A stretch of DNA of 64,000 nt from an uncultured Clostridia bacterium (GTDB taxonomy: Bacteria > Bacillota > Clostridia > Christensenellales > CAG-917): NCBI GenBank assembly GCA_934233745.1, contig CAKQGN010000001.1, forward strand, positions 525,790 through 589,789, in the 5' to 3' direction. Both the position numbers and the translations under genes were made by a program. Shown piece after piece: positions 7,897 through 16,635 of this stretch (position 1 is the first letter of the stretch; each line of letters opens with the position of its first letter). The notes below the pieces were generated by a model. That model saw only the letters and a list, made by a program, of their open reading frames with translations. It was not told the origin of the DNA and did no database searches.

Positions 7897-9246
7897 ATGA
7901 TAAACGCAAACGAAGTTGTGGAAACCAACAAAATGGTGTCATTTGAACACCTTGACGTGCGCACTGTCACTATGGGCATATCGCTTTTGGATTGCATAAG
8001 CGACGATATAGACGTGCTTTGCGACAGGGTACACGACAAAATCGTAAGCAAGGCGAAAAACCTTGTCAAAGTCTGCGATGACATCGCAAACGAAATCGGA
8101 ATACCCATTGTCAACAAGCGTATCAGTGTTACGCCCGTAAGCATTATTACGGCGCGCACCGGCAATGCCGTCAAAGTCGCAAAGACATTGGACGCTTGCG
8201 CAAAGGAAATCGGAGTTGATTTTGTGGGCGGATATTCCGCGCTTGTGCATAAAGGTATGACCGATTTTGAAAAAGAGTTTATCGAGTCTATCCCGGAGGC
8301 CCTTGCTTGCACGGAGAAAGTCTGTTCGTCAGTGAATATCGGCTCGACGAAAGCAGGCATAAATATGGACGCCGTTGCCCTTATGGGCAAGATAATCAAA
8401 CAAACCGCATACTTGACGCGTGACAACGACAGCATCGGATGCGCAAAACTCGTAGTTTTCGCAAACGCCGTCGAAGACAATCCGTTTATGGCAGGTGCGT
8501 TTCACGGAGTCGGTGAAAACGATTGCGTAATCAACGTAGGCGTAAGCGGTCCCGGCGTCGTAGAAGAGGCTTTGAAGCATGTAAAAGGCGAAAATCTTAC
8601 CGTCGTCGCAGAAACAATCAAGAAAGTCGCTTACAAAATCACGAGGGTAGGACAACTCGTTGCGCAAGAAGCGTCAAAACGTTTGGGGGCACATTTCGGC
8701 ATAATCGACTTGAGCCTTGCTCCCACGCCCGTAAAAGGGGACAGCGTTGCGCACATCCTTGAAGAAATCGGCGTTGACATTGTGGGAGGTTACGGCACAA
8801 CCGCCGCGCTTGCGCTGCTCAACGACGCAGTAAAAAAGGGTGGTACGATGGCGTCATCTCATGTCGGCGGACTCAGCGGTGCGTTTATTCCCGTCAGTGA
8901 AGATATCGGGATGATCGAAGCCGCTCAAAAAGGTGTTCTCAAACTTGAAAAATTGGAGGCAATGACGGCAATTTGCTCCGTAGGTCTCGATATGATTGCC
9001 ATTCCCGGAGATACGTCTGCCGACGTTATTTCCGCAATGATTGCCGACGAATCCGCAATCGGTGTTGTCAACAACAAGACCACCGCCGTTCGCGTTATTC
9101 CCGTTTACGGCAAAAACGAAGGTTTCGTATCTTTCGGCGGACTTTTGGGTACTGCGCCGATTATGCCGATCAACCAAACGTCTCCTTCTCGACTCATTGC
9201 GAGAGGGGGTAGGATTCCTGCGCCGATTTGGGCAAACAAAAACTAA
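7897..9246 (+). CDS. UPF0210/DUF711 family protein (PFL family)
   Basis: The 449-residue length and motifs (TVTMGISLLDC near the N-terminus, VGGYSALVHKG, NVGVSGPGVV, the C-terminal GGRIPAPIW) fit UPF0210, whose fold resembles glycyl-radical pyruvate formate-lyase. I see no convincing glycyl-radical loop, and the reaction is not established. It is co-transcribed with the ACT-domain gene 7 bases upstream. The hairpin repeat D begins inside its stop codon, so its 3' UTR is a long stem-loop. Confidence 0.9.
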   Translation: MINANEVVETNKMVSFEHLDVRTVTMGISLLDCISDDIDVLCDRVHDKIVSKAKNLVKVCDDIANEIGIPIVNKRISVTPVSIITARTGNAVKVAKTLDACAKEIGVDFVGGYSALVHKGMTDFEKEFIESIPEALACTEKVCSSVNIGSTKAGINMDAVALMGKIIKQTAYLTRDNDSIGCAKLVVFANAVEDNPFMAGAFHGVGENDCVINVGVSGPGVVEEALKHVKGENLTVVAETIKKVAYKITRVGQLVAQEASKRLGAHFGIIDLSLAPTPVKGDSVAHILEEIGVDIVGGYGTTAALALLNDAVKKGGTMASSHVGGLSGAFIPVSEDIGMIEAAQKGVLKLEKLEAMTAICSVGLDMIAIPGDTSADVISAMIADESAIGVVNNKTTAVRVIPVYGKNEGFVSFGGLLGTAPIMPINQTSPSRLIARGGRIPAPIWANKN

Positions 9247-9369
9247 AACCGTCTGATTGAGCGAATAGCTTTGTCAAAGCCCTTCCGTATCCTCGTCATG
9301 TACGTAATGTACATTAGGCGAGTTTACGGAAGGGCTTTTTCGCGCTCTTCATCTAAATCAGACGGTTTT
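9245..9369 (+). repeat. Long-hairpin intergenic repeat, copy D (best preserved)
   Basis: The outer arms AAAACCGTCTGATT (9245-9258) and AATCAGACGGTTTT (9356-9369) are perfect complements of 14 bases. Then follow GAGCG/CGCTC, an inner stem AAGCCCTTCCGTA/TACGGAAGGGCTT and an apical ATGTAC/GTACAT. The family motifs GCGAATAGCTTTGTCA and CTCTTCATCTA sit in the internal loops. The 5' arm shares bases with the stop codon of the UPF0210 gene. Confidence 0.8.
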
Positions 9370-9394
9370 GTTAAGTTGCAAAAATGTTGGAATC

Positions 9395-9503
9395 TTCCGC
9401 AATCGCACGCAGTGCGATATCACCCGAACGAAGTGAGGATATCACCGCACATAGCGAGATAAGATATCATTGTTGCGCAGCAACAACTGCGGCAAAGTCG
9501 CAA
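9395..9503. repeat. Array of small hairpins separated by ATATCA spacers
   Basis: Short palindromes such as CGCACgcaGTGCG and GTTGCgcaGCAAC are joined by GATATCA-type spacers at 9417, 9439 and 9473. The array fills the gap between repeat D and the stop of the minus-strand rqcH, and would form part of the 3' end of either transcript. Confidence 0.5.
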
Positions 9504-11222
9504 TTATTTGCGCGTTTCGAGATTTTTGTGAGGGTTTGGCTCGGATATCATGGTCTTGTAGTTGGCATATATCACTTGACCGGGGTGTCCGTCGGGTTTG
9601 CGTTTGACGTTGCGCCGCTCGGTGTAGTCAACCTCACAAGGCGCTTGTGTGGTGCTGGCGGTTATTTCGCCTGCGATTTTAAGCACGTTATCGGGCACTT
9701 GTCGCCCTTCGGTTACTATAATCGTGTGCGAGCCGTGTTCGTTTTTGAGGTGAAGCCATATATCGTTGGAAGATGCGACTTTGAATGTGAGTTCATCGTT
9801 CTGTATATTGTTTTTCCCGCGATACACATAAAATCCGTCCACAAAATAGATATAGGGCGGTTCGGCTTTTTCTTTGCGCACTTTGCTTTTGGATGACTTT
9901 TTCTTGCCGCCTCCGAGTGCTTCGAGTTCCTGTTCGATAGAAGATGTGTCGCTTTCGTATGGCAGATTTGCGATTTCGTCCTCGATTGACTTGACGTATT
10001 CGAGCAAATCCCTGTCTTTTTCCAGTTTTTTGCTCACAAACTCTTTGGTGCGTTTGAGCTTGTTGTATTTTGCATAGTACGCCGTCGAGTTTTTTGAGGG
10101 TGTAAGGCGCAAATCGAGGGGAATTTCCACTTGAGAATTGTCATAATAGTTGGTGCAAACAAGTTTTTCATCGCCTTTTTTTATCAAATAGATATAACTG
10201 ACAATGAGTTCGCCCCACAATTTGTACTTGTCCATATCATCGCATTCGGCGAGTTTTTGCAGGTCGATTGCAATGTTCTTCTCAACTTTTTGATGTAGAT
10301 GTTTTGCGATTGTCGCAAGAGATTTGAGCCTTGCTTTGTTGCGTATATCCTTGTCGCAATCGGTGATGAGCGCATCGTAGGCATCGCTCATACTGTCAAA
10401 CGCTTTGACGTTGGATTCATCGCAGTTTGCAAGCGAGCGATAAAGAATGGGGTAGACGTCCTTTCCGTCGATTATGCAGGGGTAAGGCCGAATAGTCGCA
10501 GAGTCGGTTGACAGACTTGCAAAATCGCGTATAACCCTGAAAAGCCTTTCGCGCTCGTTTGCGCCGAGGCGTTCGACATTGGATTTAAGGTTGGCGCGAA
10601 GAAGCAATTCCTCAATCGTTGCGCCCGAAAAACCGGATATATTGTCTTGTATAAACTTGTGCAAATCTCCGCCGTTGAAATTGTCGAAAACAGAAAAGCA
10701 ATCGGTTAGATAGCTTGTTTTCTTTTGGGAAACAGGGGAGTACGGAACGCCGCGGAGTACGACGTGATTGCGCTCTATATCCAGAGGAAGATGTTTTACG
10801 GCATCCAGAATCACAAGATTTTCGTCTGTGAAAACGATGTTTGAATACCTGTTCATAATCTCGACAAAAAGATAAAAAACAGCCTCGTCGCGCATTTCGG
10901 TTTTTGCGTCGAACCTGATGCGAACGATTCTGTCGAAGTTGTAGATCGAAATGTCGCTTATCGTTGCCGAAAGCAAGTATTTGCGAAGAAGCATGCAAAG
11001 ATTCGGAGCAACTTGCGGACTGACTTTTTTGCTCGTCGTGAGGTGGATTCTCGGCGCGCCTGCGTTGCAAGACACCACAAGGCATTGATTTTTGCCTTTT
11101 GAACGAACAAAAAAGCGCAACTCGTCGATTTCGGGTTGTTGAATTTTGTCTATTCTCGCACCGTTGAGATTTTCGTTAAGTTCTCGTGCAAGTGCGCTCA
11201 ATGCAAACAGGTCGCTTCCCAT
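9504..11222 (-). CDS. rqcH: RqcH/NFACT ribosome quality-control protein
   Basis: The 572-residue protein has the NFACT order. The NFACT-N domain begins LSALARELNENLNGARIDKI and contains the conserved FDR near residue 90. A central coiled-coil region follows, and the C-terminal NFACT-R domain carries NDIWLHLKNEHGSHTII. RqcH binds 50S subunits blocked by peptidyl-tRNA and recruits tRNA-Ala to add C-terminal alanine tails, marking stalled chains for ClpXP and other proteases. It is encoded next to tig, clpP and clpX here. The frame extends 12 codons further to a TTG, but a TATAAT-like box on the minus strand at 11261-11266 makes ATG at 11222 more likely. Confidence 0.93.
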   Translation of the reverse strand: MGSDLFALSALARELNENLNGARIDKIQQPEIDELRFFVRSKGKNQCLVVSCNAGAPRIHLTTSKKVSPQVAPNLCMLLRKYLLSATISDISIYNFDRIVRIRFDAKTEMRDEAVFYLFVEIMNRYSNIVFTDENLVILDAVKHLPLDIERNHVVLRGVPYSPVSQKKTSYLTDCFSVFDNFNGGDLHKFIQDNISGFSGATIEELLLRANLKSNVERLGANERERLFRVIRDFASLSTDSATIRPYPCIIDGKDVYPILYRSLANCDESNVKAFDSMSDAYDALITDCDKDIRNKARLKSLATIAKHLHQKVEKNIAIDLQKLAECDDMDKYKLWGELIVSYIYLIKKGDEKLVCTNYYDNSQVEIPLDLRLTPSKNSTAYYAKYNKLKRTKEFVSKKLEKDRDLLEYVKSIEDEIANLPYESDTSSIEQELEALGGGKKKSSKSKVRKEKAEPPYIYFVDGFYVYRGKNNIQNDELTFKVASSNDIWLHLKNEHGSHTIIVTEGRQVPDNVLKIAGEITASTTQAPCEVDYTERRNVKRKPDGHPGQVIYANYKTMISEPNPHKNLETRK

Positions 11223-11295
11223 ATGTGTCAGTATAGCTTTTTTTGTTCGTAAATGCAATTATTATAGAAATTTTTATCTTCACGACATAATTTCA

Positions 11296-11324
11296 TTGAT
11301 TTTTAATAATTCGCGTGTTATAAT
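11296..11324 (+). promoter_or_regulatory. SigA-type promoter of tig
   Basis: TTGATT (11296-11301) and TATAAT (11319-11324) are 17 bases apart. The leader of about 55 bases ends in GGAGGAC-like purines before the ATG. Confidence 0.65.
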
Positions 11325-11385
11325 CTCTATCACTTGTTAAGAAAATATATATCCGCACGATTCATCGCACGGACATGGAGGACAA

Positions 11386-12801
11386 ATGAACTACACAGCA
11401 GAAAAGTTGGAAAAGAGCCAAGTTAAGTTCAACTACGTGGTTGACAAGGACGCTTTCAACGCAGCAATCAAGCAAGCCTATGAAAAAACCAAGCATAAAT
11501 ATGCGGTTCCCGGTTTCAGAAAAGGTCATGCGCCCCAAAAGGTTATCGAGGGCATGTACGGACAAGGCGTGTTTTTCAGCGACGCAGTCAACGAGCTTAT
11601 CGATTCTTCTTTGGAAGAACTTGAAAAGAGCGCGGATTACGATTTCGTGGCTGTAGACAGTGTTTGCGACGTTGATATGACGGACGACGGCGGCGTGAAA
11701 TACGCAATCGTCATGGTTGTCAAACCCGAAGTTACGCTTGGTCAATATAAAGGACTCGCAGTGGCAAAGAAAGCGGTGAAGGTCACCGCAAAGCAAGTTG
11801 ACGACAAGATTTTGCAAGAGCAGGAAAAACAGGCTCGCCTCATCGACGTTGACACCGCGGCGGCAAACGGCAATACGGTTACGATTGACTTTGTCGGCAG
11901 CGTAAACGGCGAAAAATTCGAAGGCGGCAGCGCAGAGAATTATGACCTCGAACTTGGCAGCAACACGTTTATTCCCGGTTTCGAAGAGCAACTTGTCGGC
12001 GTCAAGGTCGGCGATGTGAGAAACGTCACCGTCACTTTCCCCGAAAACTATCAGGCAGAACAACTCGCAGGCAAAGAGGCAGTGTTCGAATGCACCGTCA
12101 AAGCGGTCAAAGTGAAAGAACTTCCCGCAATCGATGACGAATTTGTCAAAGACGTTTCCGAATTCAACACTCTTGAAGAATACAAAGCGGACGTAAAGGC
12201 AAACCTCACAAAAGAAGCCGAGGAGAAAGCCGAACACGATCTCGAAGACGAAATCGTGGAAAAGGTCGTGGACGCATCGACAGTCGAAATTCCTCAGGCA
12301 ATGATCGATCGCGAAGCGGAAGATATGGTGCATGAGTTTGAATATCGTCTTATGTATCAAGGTTTGAAACTCGACGATTATCTCAAATATCTCAACATGA
12401 CAAGAGAACAACTTGAAGATCAATACAAGGATCAAGCCGCAAAGACAGTCAAGGTGCGCCTCGTCATGGAAGCACTCATAAAAGCCGAAGATCTCAAGAT
12501 CGAAGATAAAGAAATCGACGAAAAGATAGAGAAGTTTGCAAGCGACGCATCTCAAACGGTCGAAGAATTCAAGAAGTCTTTGCACAAAGAGCAAATCGAC
12601 TATATCGTCAACTCTATCATGAACGAAAAACTGCTCGCTTTCCTCGTCAAAGAAAACGTTGCGGCAAAGAAAACGACAAAAAAAGCGGCAAGCGACGAAA
12701 CGGTTGAAGGCGGCGCAGAAGATAAAAAAGCGGAAGAAAAGAAACCTGCTGCCAAAAAAACAACCAAAAAGACAGCAAAACCTGCAACCGACGCAGAATA
12801 A
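11386..12801 (+). CDS. tig: Trigger factor
   Basis: The 471-residue protein shows the three trigger-factor parts. The ribosome-binding N domain carries the signature VPGFRKGHAP at about 41-50, a FKBP-like peptidyl-prolyl isomerase domain follows (NTVTIDFVGSVNGEKFEGG), and the C-terminal chaperone domain is helical. It meets nascent chains at the exit tunnel. About 40 residues of Lys/Ala/Glu/Thr-rich tail follow the C domain and resemble a histone-H1-like low-complexity extension, seen in some Clostridia. The order tig-clpP-clpX is conserved across many bacteria. Confidence 0.97.
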   Translation: MNYTAEKLEKSQVKFNYVVDKDAFNAAIKQAYEKTKHKYAVPGFRKGHAPQKVIEGMYGQGVFFSDAVNELIDSSLEELEKSADYDFVAVDSVCDVDMTDDGGVKYAIVMVVKPEVTLGQYKGLAVAKKAVKVTAKQVDDKILQEQEKQARLIDVDTAAANGNTVTIDFVGSVNGEKFEGGSAENYDLELGSNTFIPGFEEQLVGVKVGDVRNVTVTFPENYQAEQLAGKEAVFECTVKAVKVKELPAIDDEFVKDVSEFNTLEEYKADVKANLTKEAEEKAEHDLEDEIVEKVVDASTVEIPQAMIDREAEDMVHEFEYRLMYQGLKLDDYLKYLNMTREQLEDQYKDQAAKTVKVRLVMEALIKAEDLKIEDKEIDEKIEKFASDASQTVEEFKKSLHKEQIDYIVNSIMNEKLLAFLVKENVAAKKTTKKAASDETVEGGAEDKKAEEKKPAAKKTTKKTAKPATDAE

Positions 12802-12851
12802 TCGAAGGATATTTTGTGTAGAATAAGAGTGCTACTCAAACGATAAATTCA

Positions 12852-12972
12852 GCTTTCCGCTTGCCGTCGCAGGCGGAAAGCGCATAAAATCGGCATTTGT
12901 ACGATTTGAAAGGAAAAAACGTGCGAAAATATGCCGTATTTGCCGCAAAATCACAGAAGATTTTTGCGGTGC
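12852..12972 (+). promoter_or_regulatory. Hairpin-rich leader before clpP
   Basis: The tig-clpP gap holds a stem GCTTTCCGC/GCGGAAAGC, then a stem CCGCAAAATC/GATTTTTGCGG that ends just before the clpP ribosome site GGAGG. The first lacks a clean T run, so it may be an attenuator or a weak tig terminator. The second could modulate clpP translation. No CIRCE or CtsR-type heptamer repeat was seen. Confidence 0.4.
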
Positions 12973-12984
12973 TTGGAGGAAAAA

Positions 12985-13581
12985 ATGAACATCAAAAATC
13001 AACTTATACCTATGGTTGTCGAGCAAACAGGCAGAGGCGAGCGTTCTTACGATATTTACTCTCGCTTGCTTGAAGACAGAATCATCTTCCTCACGGGTGA
13101 AATCGACGATAACGTTGCCGACCTCGTTGTCGCGCAACTCATATATCTCGAAGGCAAGGATTCGACAAAAGATATCAGCCTTTATATCAACAGTCCCGGC
13201 GGCTCGGTTTCGGCAGGTTTTGCAATCTATGACACCATGAACTACATCAAGTGCGACGTGTCCACGATTTGCATCGGCATGGCGGCGTCTATGGGTGCGT
13301 TTTTGCTCTCGTCAGGCGCAAAAGGAAAAAGATTTTCTTTGCCTAACGCAAAAATCATGATTCATCAACCCCTCGGCGGTGCGCAAGGTCAGGCAAGCGA
13401 CATTGCGATACAAGCCAACGAGATACTCAAAACCAAAAAGCGTATCAACGATATTCTTGCACAAAATACGTCCCAACCTCTTTCCAAAATCGAGGTTGAC
13501 ACCGACCGCGACTTCTATATGAACGCCGAAGAAGCGGAAAAATACGGACTTGTGGACAAGATTTTCTATTCCAGAAAGTAA
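12985..13581 (+). CDS. clpP: ATP-dependent Clp protease proteolytic subunit
   Basis: The 198-residue protein is a canonical ClpP. The catalytic Ser lies in MAASMGAF (residue 102), His in MIHQPLGG (residue 127), and Asp in the DTDRDFYM segment. The oxyanion Gly-Gly is in NSPGGSVSAG. It forms the tetradecameric chamber that degrades substrates unfolded by ClpX, which is encoded 86 bases downstream. The start at 12985 follows GGAGG; the frame runs 18 codons further upstream without a ribosome site. Confidence 0.97.
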   Translation: MNIKNQLIPMVVEQTGRGERSYDIYSRLLEDRIIFLTGEIDDNVADLVVAQLIYLEGKDSTKDISLYINSPGGSVSAGFAIYDTMNYIKCDVSTICIGMAASMGAFLLSSGAKGKRFSLPNAKIMIHQPLGGAQGQASDIAIQANEILKTKKRINDILAQNTSQPLSKIEVDTDRDFYMNAEEAEKYGLVDKIFYSRK

Positions 13582-13667
13582 TTGCAAGACAACGAGAATA
13601 CGCCTCGTTTGCTCGGCTTTTTGCGGGCAAGCGGGCAGTTGCTGCCAAACAAGGAGTATAATCAAGT

Positions 13668-14924
13668 ATGGAAAATTATCATAAAGAACAACATTGCAGT
13701 TTTTGCGGTAGAGGCGAAAGCGAGGTTGAAAAAATCATAAGCGGCCCCAACGGCATAAATATCTGCAACGAATGTATCGATGAGTGCGTCTATCTTCTCG
13801 GCAAAGACGAAAAAACCTCAAACGACGGTCTTAGTCTTTACACGCCAAAGGAAATAAAAGCAAAGCTCGACGAATACATCATCGGTCAGGACAGCGCAAA
13901 ACGCGTGCTGTCCGTTGCCGTGTACAACCATTATAAGCGCATCAACCAAATCCGCTCCAAAGCAAGCGACGACGTTGTCATCGAAAAGAGCAACGTGCTT
14001 TTGCTCGGCCCCACCGGTTCGGGTAAAACTTTGCTTGCAAAGACGCTTGCGCAAATTCTCAACGTGCCTTTTGCAGTTGCGGACGCAACCACACTCACCG
14101 AAGCAGGCTATGTCGGTGAAGACGTCGAAAATATCCTTTTGAAGCTCATTCAGTCTGCAAACGGAGATTTGAAAAGGGCGGAAATCGGAATCGTATACAT
14201 CGATGAAATCGACAAAATCGCAAAGAAGGGCGAAAATGTGTCCATAACGCGCGACGTTAGCGGCGAGGGTGTGCAACAGGCTTTGCTCAAAATCATCGAG
14301 GGGACGGTTGCAAACGTTCCTCCGCAAGGCGGAAGAAAACATCCGAATCAGGAATGCTACCAACTTGACACAACCAACATTTTGTTCCTGTGCGGCGGCG
14401 CATTTGTCGATTTGGACAAAATCATCGACCAAAGGAAAGACAATTCCAAACTCGGATTCGGTTCTGCGGTTAAGGGGACTGTCGATTACCGCTATGACGA
14501 ACTTATCAAGGCTCTTCAACCTGCCGACCTCATCAAATACGGTCTGATTCCCGAATTCGTCGGACGTGTGCCGATTGTTGTGGGACTCAACGCACTCGAT
14601 GAAAACGCACTCGTCAAAATTCTTTCAGAACCGAAGAATGCGCTTGTAAAACAATACAAATATCAATTTGCAATCGATGGCGTCGATCTTGAATTCGAGG
14701 ACGACGCTCTAAGAGCGGTGGCTGCAAAAGCAATCCAGCTCAATACGGGCGCAAGAGGTTTGAGAGCAATTCTCGAAGACGTGTTGCTCGAACTTATGTT
14801 TGAGATTCCGTCGGAGAAAGATATCGAAAAAGTTATCGTTACAAAAGCGGCGATTGAAAAGAAAGAAAAGCCTGTCGTCGTGAGAAAACAGGTCGAGCAA
14901 AAATCAACCGATTGCATTGCATAA
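13668..14924 (+). CDS. clpX: Clp protease ATPase subunit ClpX
   Basis: The 418-residue AAA+ unfoldase has the N-terminal C4 zinc-binding domain (CSFCGR and CNECIDEC), Walker A GPTGSGKT, Walker B IVYIDEIDKIA, the pore loop GYVGED, and a sensor/arginine region near NTGARGLRAI. It recognises tagged or stalled proteins and feeds them to ClpP. It lies between clpP and engB, the normal Bacillota order apart from a missing lon. A terminator follows at 14930-14957. Confidence 0.97.
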   Translation: MENYHKEQHCSFCGRGESEVEKIISGPNGINICNECIDECVYLLGKDEKTSNDGLSLYTPKEIKAKLDEYIIGQDSAKRVLSVAVYNHYKRINQIRSKASDDVVIEKSNVLLLGPTGSGKTLLAKTLAQILNVPFAVADATTLTEAGYVGEDVENILLKLIQSANGDLKRAEIGIVYIDEIDKIAKKGENVSITRDVSGEGVQQALLKIIEGTVANVPPQGGRKHPNQECYQLDTTNILFLCGGAFVDLDKIIDQRKDNSKLGFGSAVKGTVDYRYDELIKALQPADLIKYGLIPEFVGRVPIVVGLNALDENALVKILSEPKNALVKQYKYQFAIDGVDLEFEDDALRAVAAKAIQLNTGARGLRAILEDVLLELMFEIPSEKDIEKVIVTKAAIEKKEKPVVVRKQVEQKSTDCIA

Positions 14925-14929
14925 CATAA

Positions 14930-14957
14930 AAATAGCGCATCTAATGCGCTGTTTTTA
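14930..14957 (+). terminator. Terminator after clpX
   Basis: AGCGCAT and ATGCGCT form a tight hairpin followed by GTTTTTAT, nine bases past the clpX stop. Confidence 0.8.
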
Positions 14958-15020
14958 TAGTTGTGAGCAAAAGACAAACAGCAAACCGACACAACAACCA
15001 AAAAATTATAGGTGCGGAAG

Positions 15021-15617
15021 ATGATAAAACAAGCAAGATTCGTCACATCGGTAGCCGATGCGAGCAAAACCCCCGATTACGGCGTTCCCGAAATTGCCAT
15101 AGCAGGCAAATCGAATGTCGGCAAATCCTCTTTTATAAATTTTATGGTCAATCAAAATAAGCTCGCAAAGACCTCGCAGGAGCCGGGGCGCACTCGTTTG
15201 CTCAATTATTTCGAGATAAACAACGGCGAATACTATTTTGTTGACTTGCCCGGGTACGGTTACGCAAAAGTCAACAAGCAAGAAAAACAAAAATGGGGCG
15301 GTCTTATAGAAAATTATCTGCGCACGAGCGAGCGACTTATAAACGTTTTTGTGCTTGTCGATATTCGACATGAGCCGACGGACGACGATAAGATGCTCAT
15401 CAACTATCTTTACACCTACAATATCCCGTTTACTATTATAGCGACAAAAGCCGACAAACTCTCTCGCTCTCAACAACAAAAATGTCTTGCAGTGATTGCA
15501 ACATCGCTTTGCGTCGGTATAAAAGATATACTCGTTACGTCGGCGAGCGCAAAAACGGGGAAGGACGCCGTGCTTGCGAGAATCGATATGCTCATTGTAA
15601 ACGCAAAATCAAATTGA
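15021..15617 (+). CDS. ysxC: Ribosome biogenesis GTPase EngB/YsxC
   Basis: The 198-residue GTPase has the G1 loop GKSNVGKSS, G3 DLPGYGYA, G4 TKADK and G5 SASA motifs of the EngB subfamily. It assists late assembly of the 50S subunit. The start at ATG 15021 agrees with family N-termini; a GTG three codons earlier has no better ribosome site. It follows the clpX terminator, so it is probably read from its own promoter or by read-through. Confidence 0.93.
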   Translation: MIKQARFVTSVADASKTPDYGVPEIAIAGKSNVGKSSFINFMVNQNKLAKTSQEPGRTRLLNYFEINNGEYYFVDLPGYGYAKVNKQEKQKWGGLIENYLRTSERLINVFVLVDIRHEPTDDDKMLINYLYTYNIPFTIIATKADKLSRSQQQKCLAVIATSLCVGIKDILVTSASAKTGKDAVLARIDMLIVNAKSN

Positions 15618-15720
15618 TTTGCTGTTTTTGACTGCTTTGTCGATAATAATCTTTGCTTTACAATCGGTAGCCTTGAAATATAATTTCCGATTTATCGAAA
15701 AATATATAGAACAAAAAAAT

Positions 15721-15752
15721 AACGCCGAATTGAGAAAATCGGCGTTATTTTT
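15721..15752. terminator. Bidirectional terminator between engB and a phosphoesterase
   Basis: AACGCCGA pairs with TCGGCGTT. ATTTTTAT follows on the plus strand and an A-rich tract (T on the minus strand) on the other side, as expected between two converging genes. Confidence 0.8.
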
Positions 15753-15814
15753 ATATTTTTATTCTTAAAATTTATAAAAATTAGAATACTTTTAATGAAA
15801 AGTGCGACAAGATG

Positions 15815-16531
15815 TCAGATTTCGCACACATTTATAAGTTGATTGTCAACAAGGTCGCATGAGGTCAGAATATAAGTTAAGCCGTGTTTTTGAAGAGTCG
15901 GAGTTACTCTTGCGCCTTTGCCGTGCAAGTGCCCGTAAAGGACAAAATCGACGTTGAATTTTTCAAGCAACGAAGTGACGTCGGTATCCTGATATGTTGC
16001 CTCAAACGGCGGATAGTGAAGCATTGCGATGAGGGTGTCACCCTCTTTTTGCAATGATTTGGCATAAGAAAGCGACAGCTCGAGGCGTATGAGTTCTCTT
16101 TTGAAGATTTTTATATCTTCTTCAGATGTGTCTTTTGTGGGGATATTCCAACCGCGTGAACCTGCAATCACAACGGCTTTATCGGGATTTTCGGCAGATT
16201 CCACTCTGTACGCATTGTTTTGGATAAAATTGAATTGAGGAAAATATGTCCTCATTTTCCCCAAAGAACCCCAATAGTAGTCGTGATTGCCTTTTACCAC
16301 GTATTTTTGACCTTTTAGTTTTGCGATTTCCTCATAATCGGGTTTTGCTTCGTCGATTGTCAATCCCCACGAAATATCTCCGCCAAGCAAAACGAGGTCG
16401 CCGTCTGCAACCTTTTTTTGCCAGTCTTCGCTGATTTTTGCAAAGTGGTTTTGCCAGCCGTCACCGAAAATATCCATGGGTTTTTCAACGGCGTTTGAGA
16501 GATGTAAATCGCTTATCGCAAACACTTTCAT
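15815..16531 (-). CDS. Calcineurin-like metallophosphoesterase
   Basis: The 238-residue protein carries the full dimetal phosphoesterase motif set: AISDLHLS at 5-12, LLGGDISWG, VKGNHDYYWG, MLHYPPF and LYGHLHGKG. It matches the small cytosolic YkuE-like or COG1768-type phosphohydrolases of Clostridia. The substrate is unknown. It is transcribed alone, converging with engB. Confidence 0.88.
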   Translation of the reverse strand: MKVFAISDLHLSNAVEKPMDIFGDGWQNHFAKISEDWQKKVADGDLVLLGGDISWGLTIDEAKPDYEEIAKLKGQKYVVKGNHDYYWGSLGKMRTYFPQFNFIQNNAYRVESAENPDKAVVIAGSRGWNIPTKDTSEEDIKIFKRELIRLELSLSYAKSLQKEGDTLIAMLHYPPFEATYQDTDVTSLLEKFNVDFVLYGHLHGKGARVTPTLQKHGLTYILTSCDLVDNQLINVCEI

Positions 16532-16582
16532 ATTGATAATATAACATATAAATTATTATTTATCAATTGTTGTCATAAAATC

Positions 16583-16613
16583 CGAAAAAATATAGACGGC
16601 AAATTGCCGTCTA
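16583..16613 (-). terminator. Terminator of the zinc-ribbon gene
   Basis: TAGACGGC pairs with GCCGTCTA around a five-base loop, with a T-rich tract following on the minus strand. Confidence 0.75.
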
Positions 16614-16635
16614 CATTGTAAGGATTTGCATGCGA

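Noticed and set aside
11362..12594. 410-codon minus-strand frame
   Set aside because: It is the mirror of the trigger-factor gene, Phe/His/Cys-rich without motifs.
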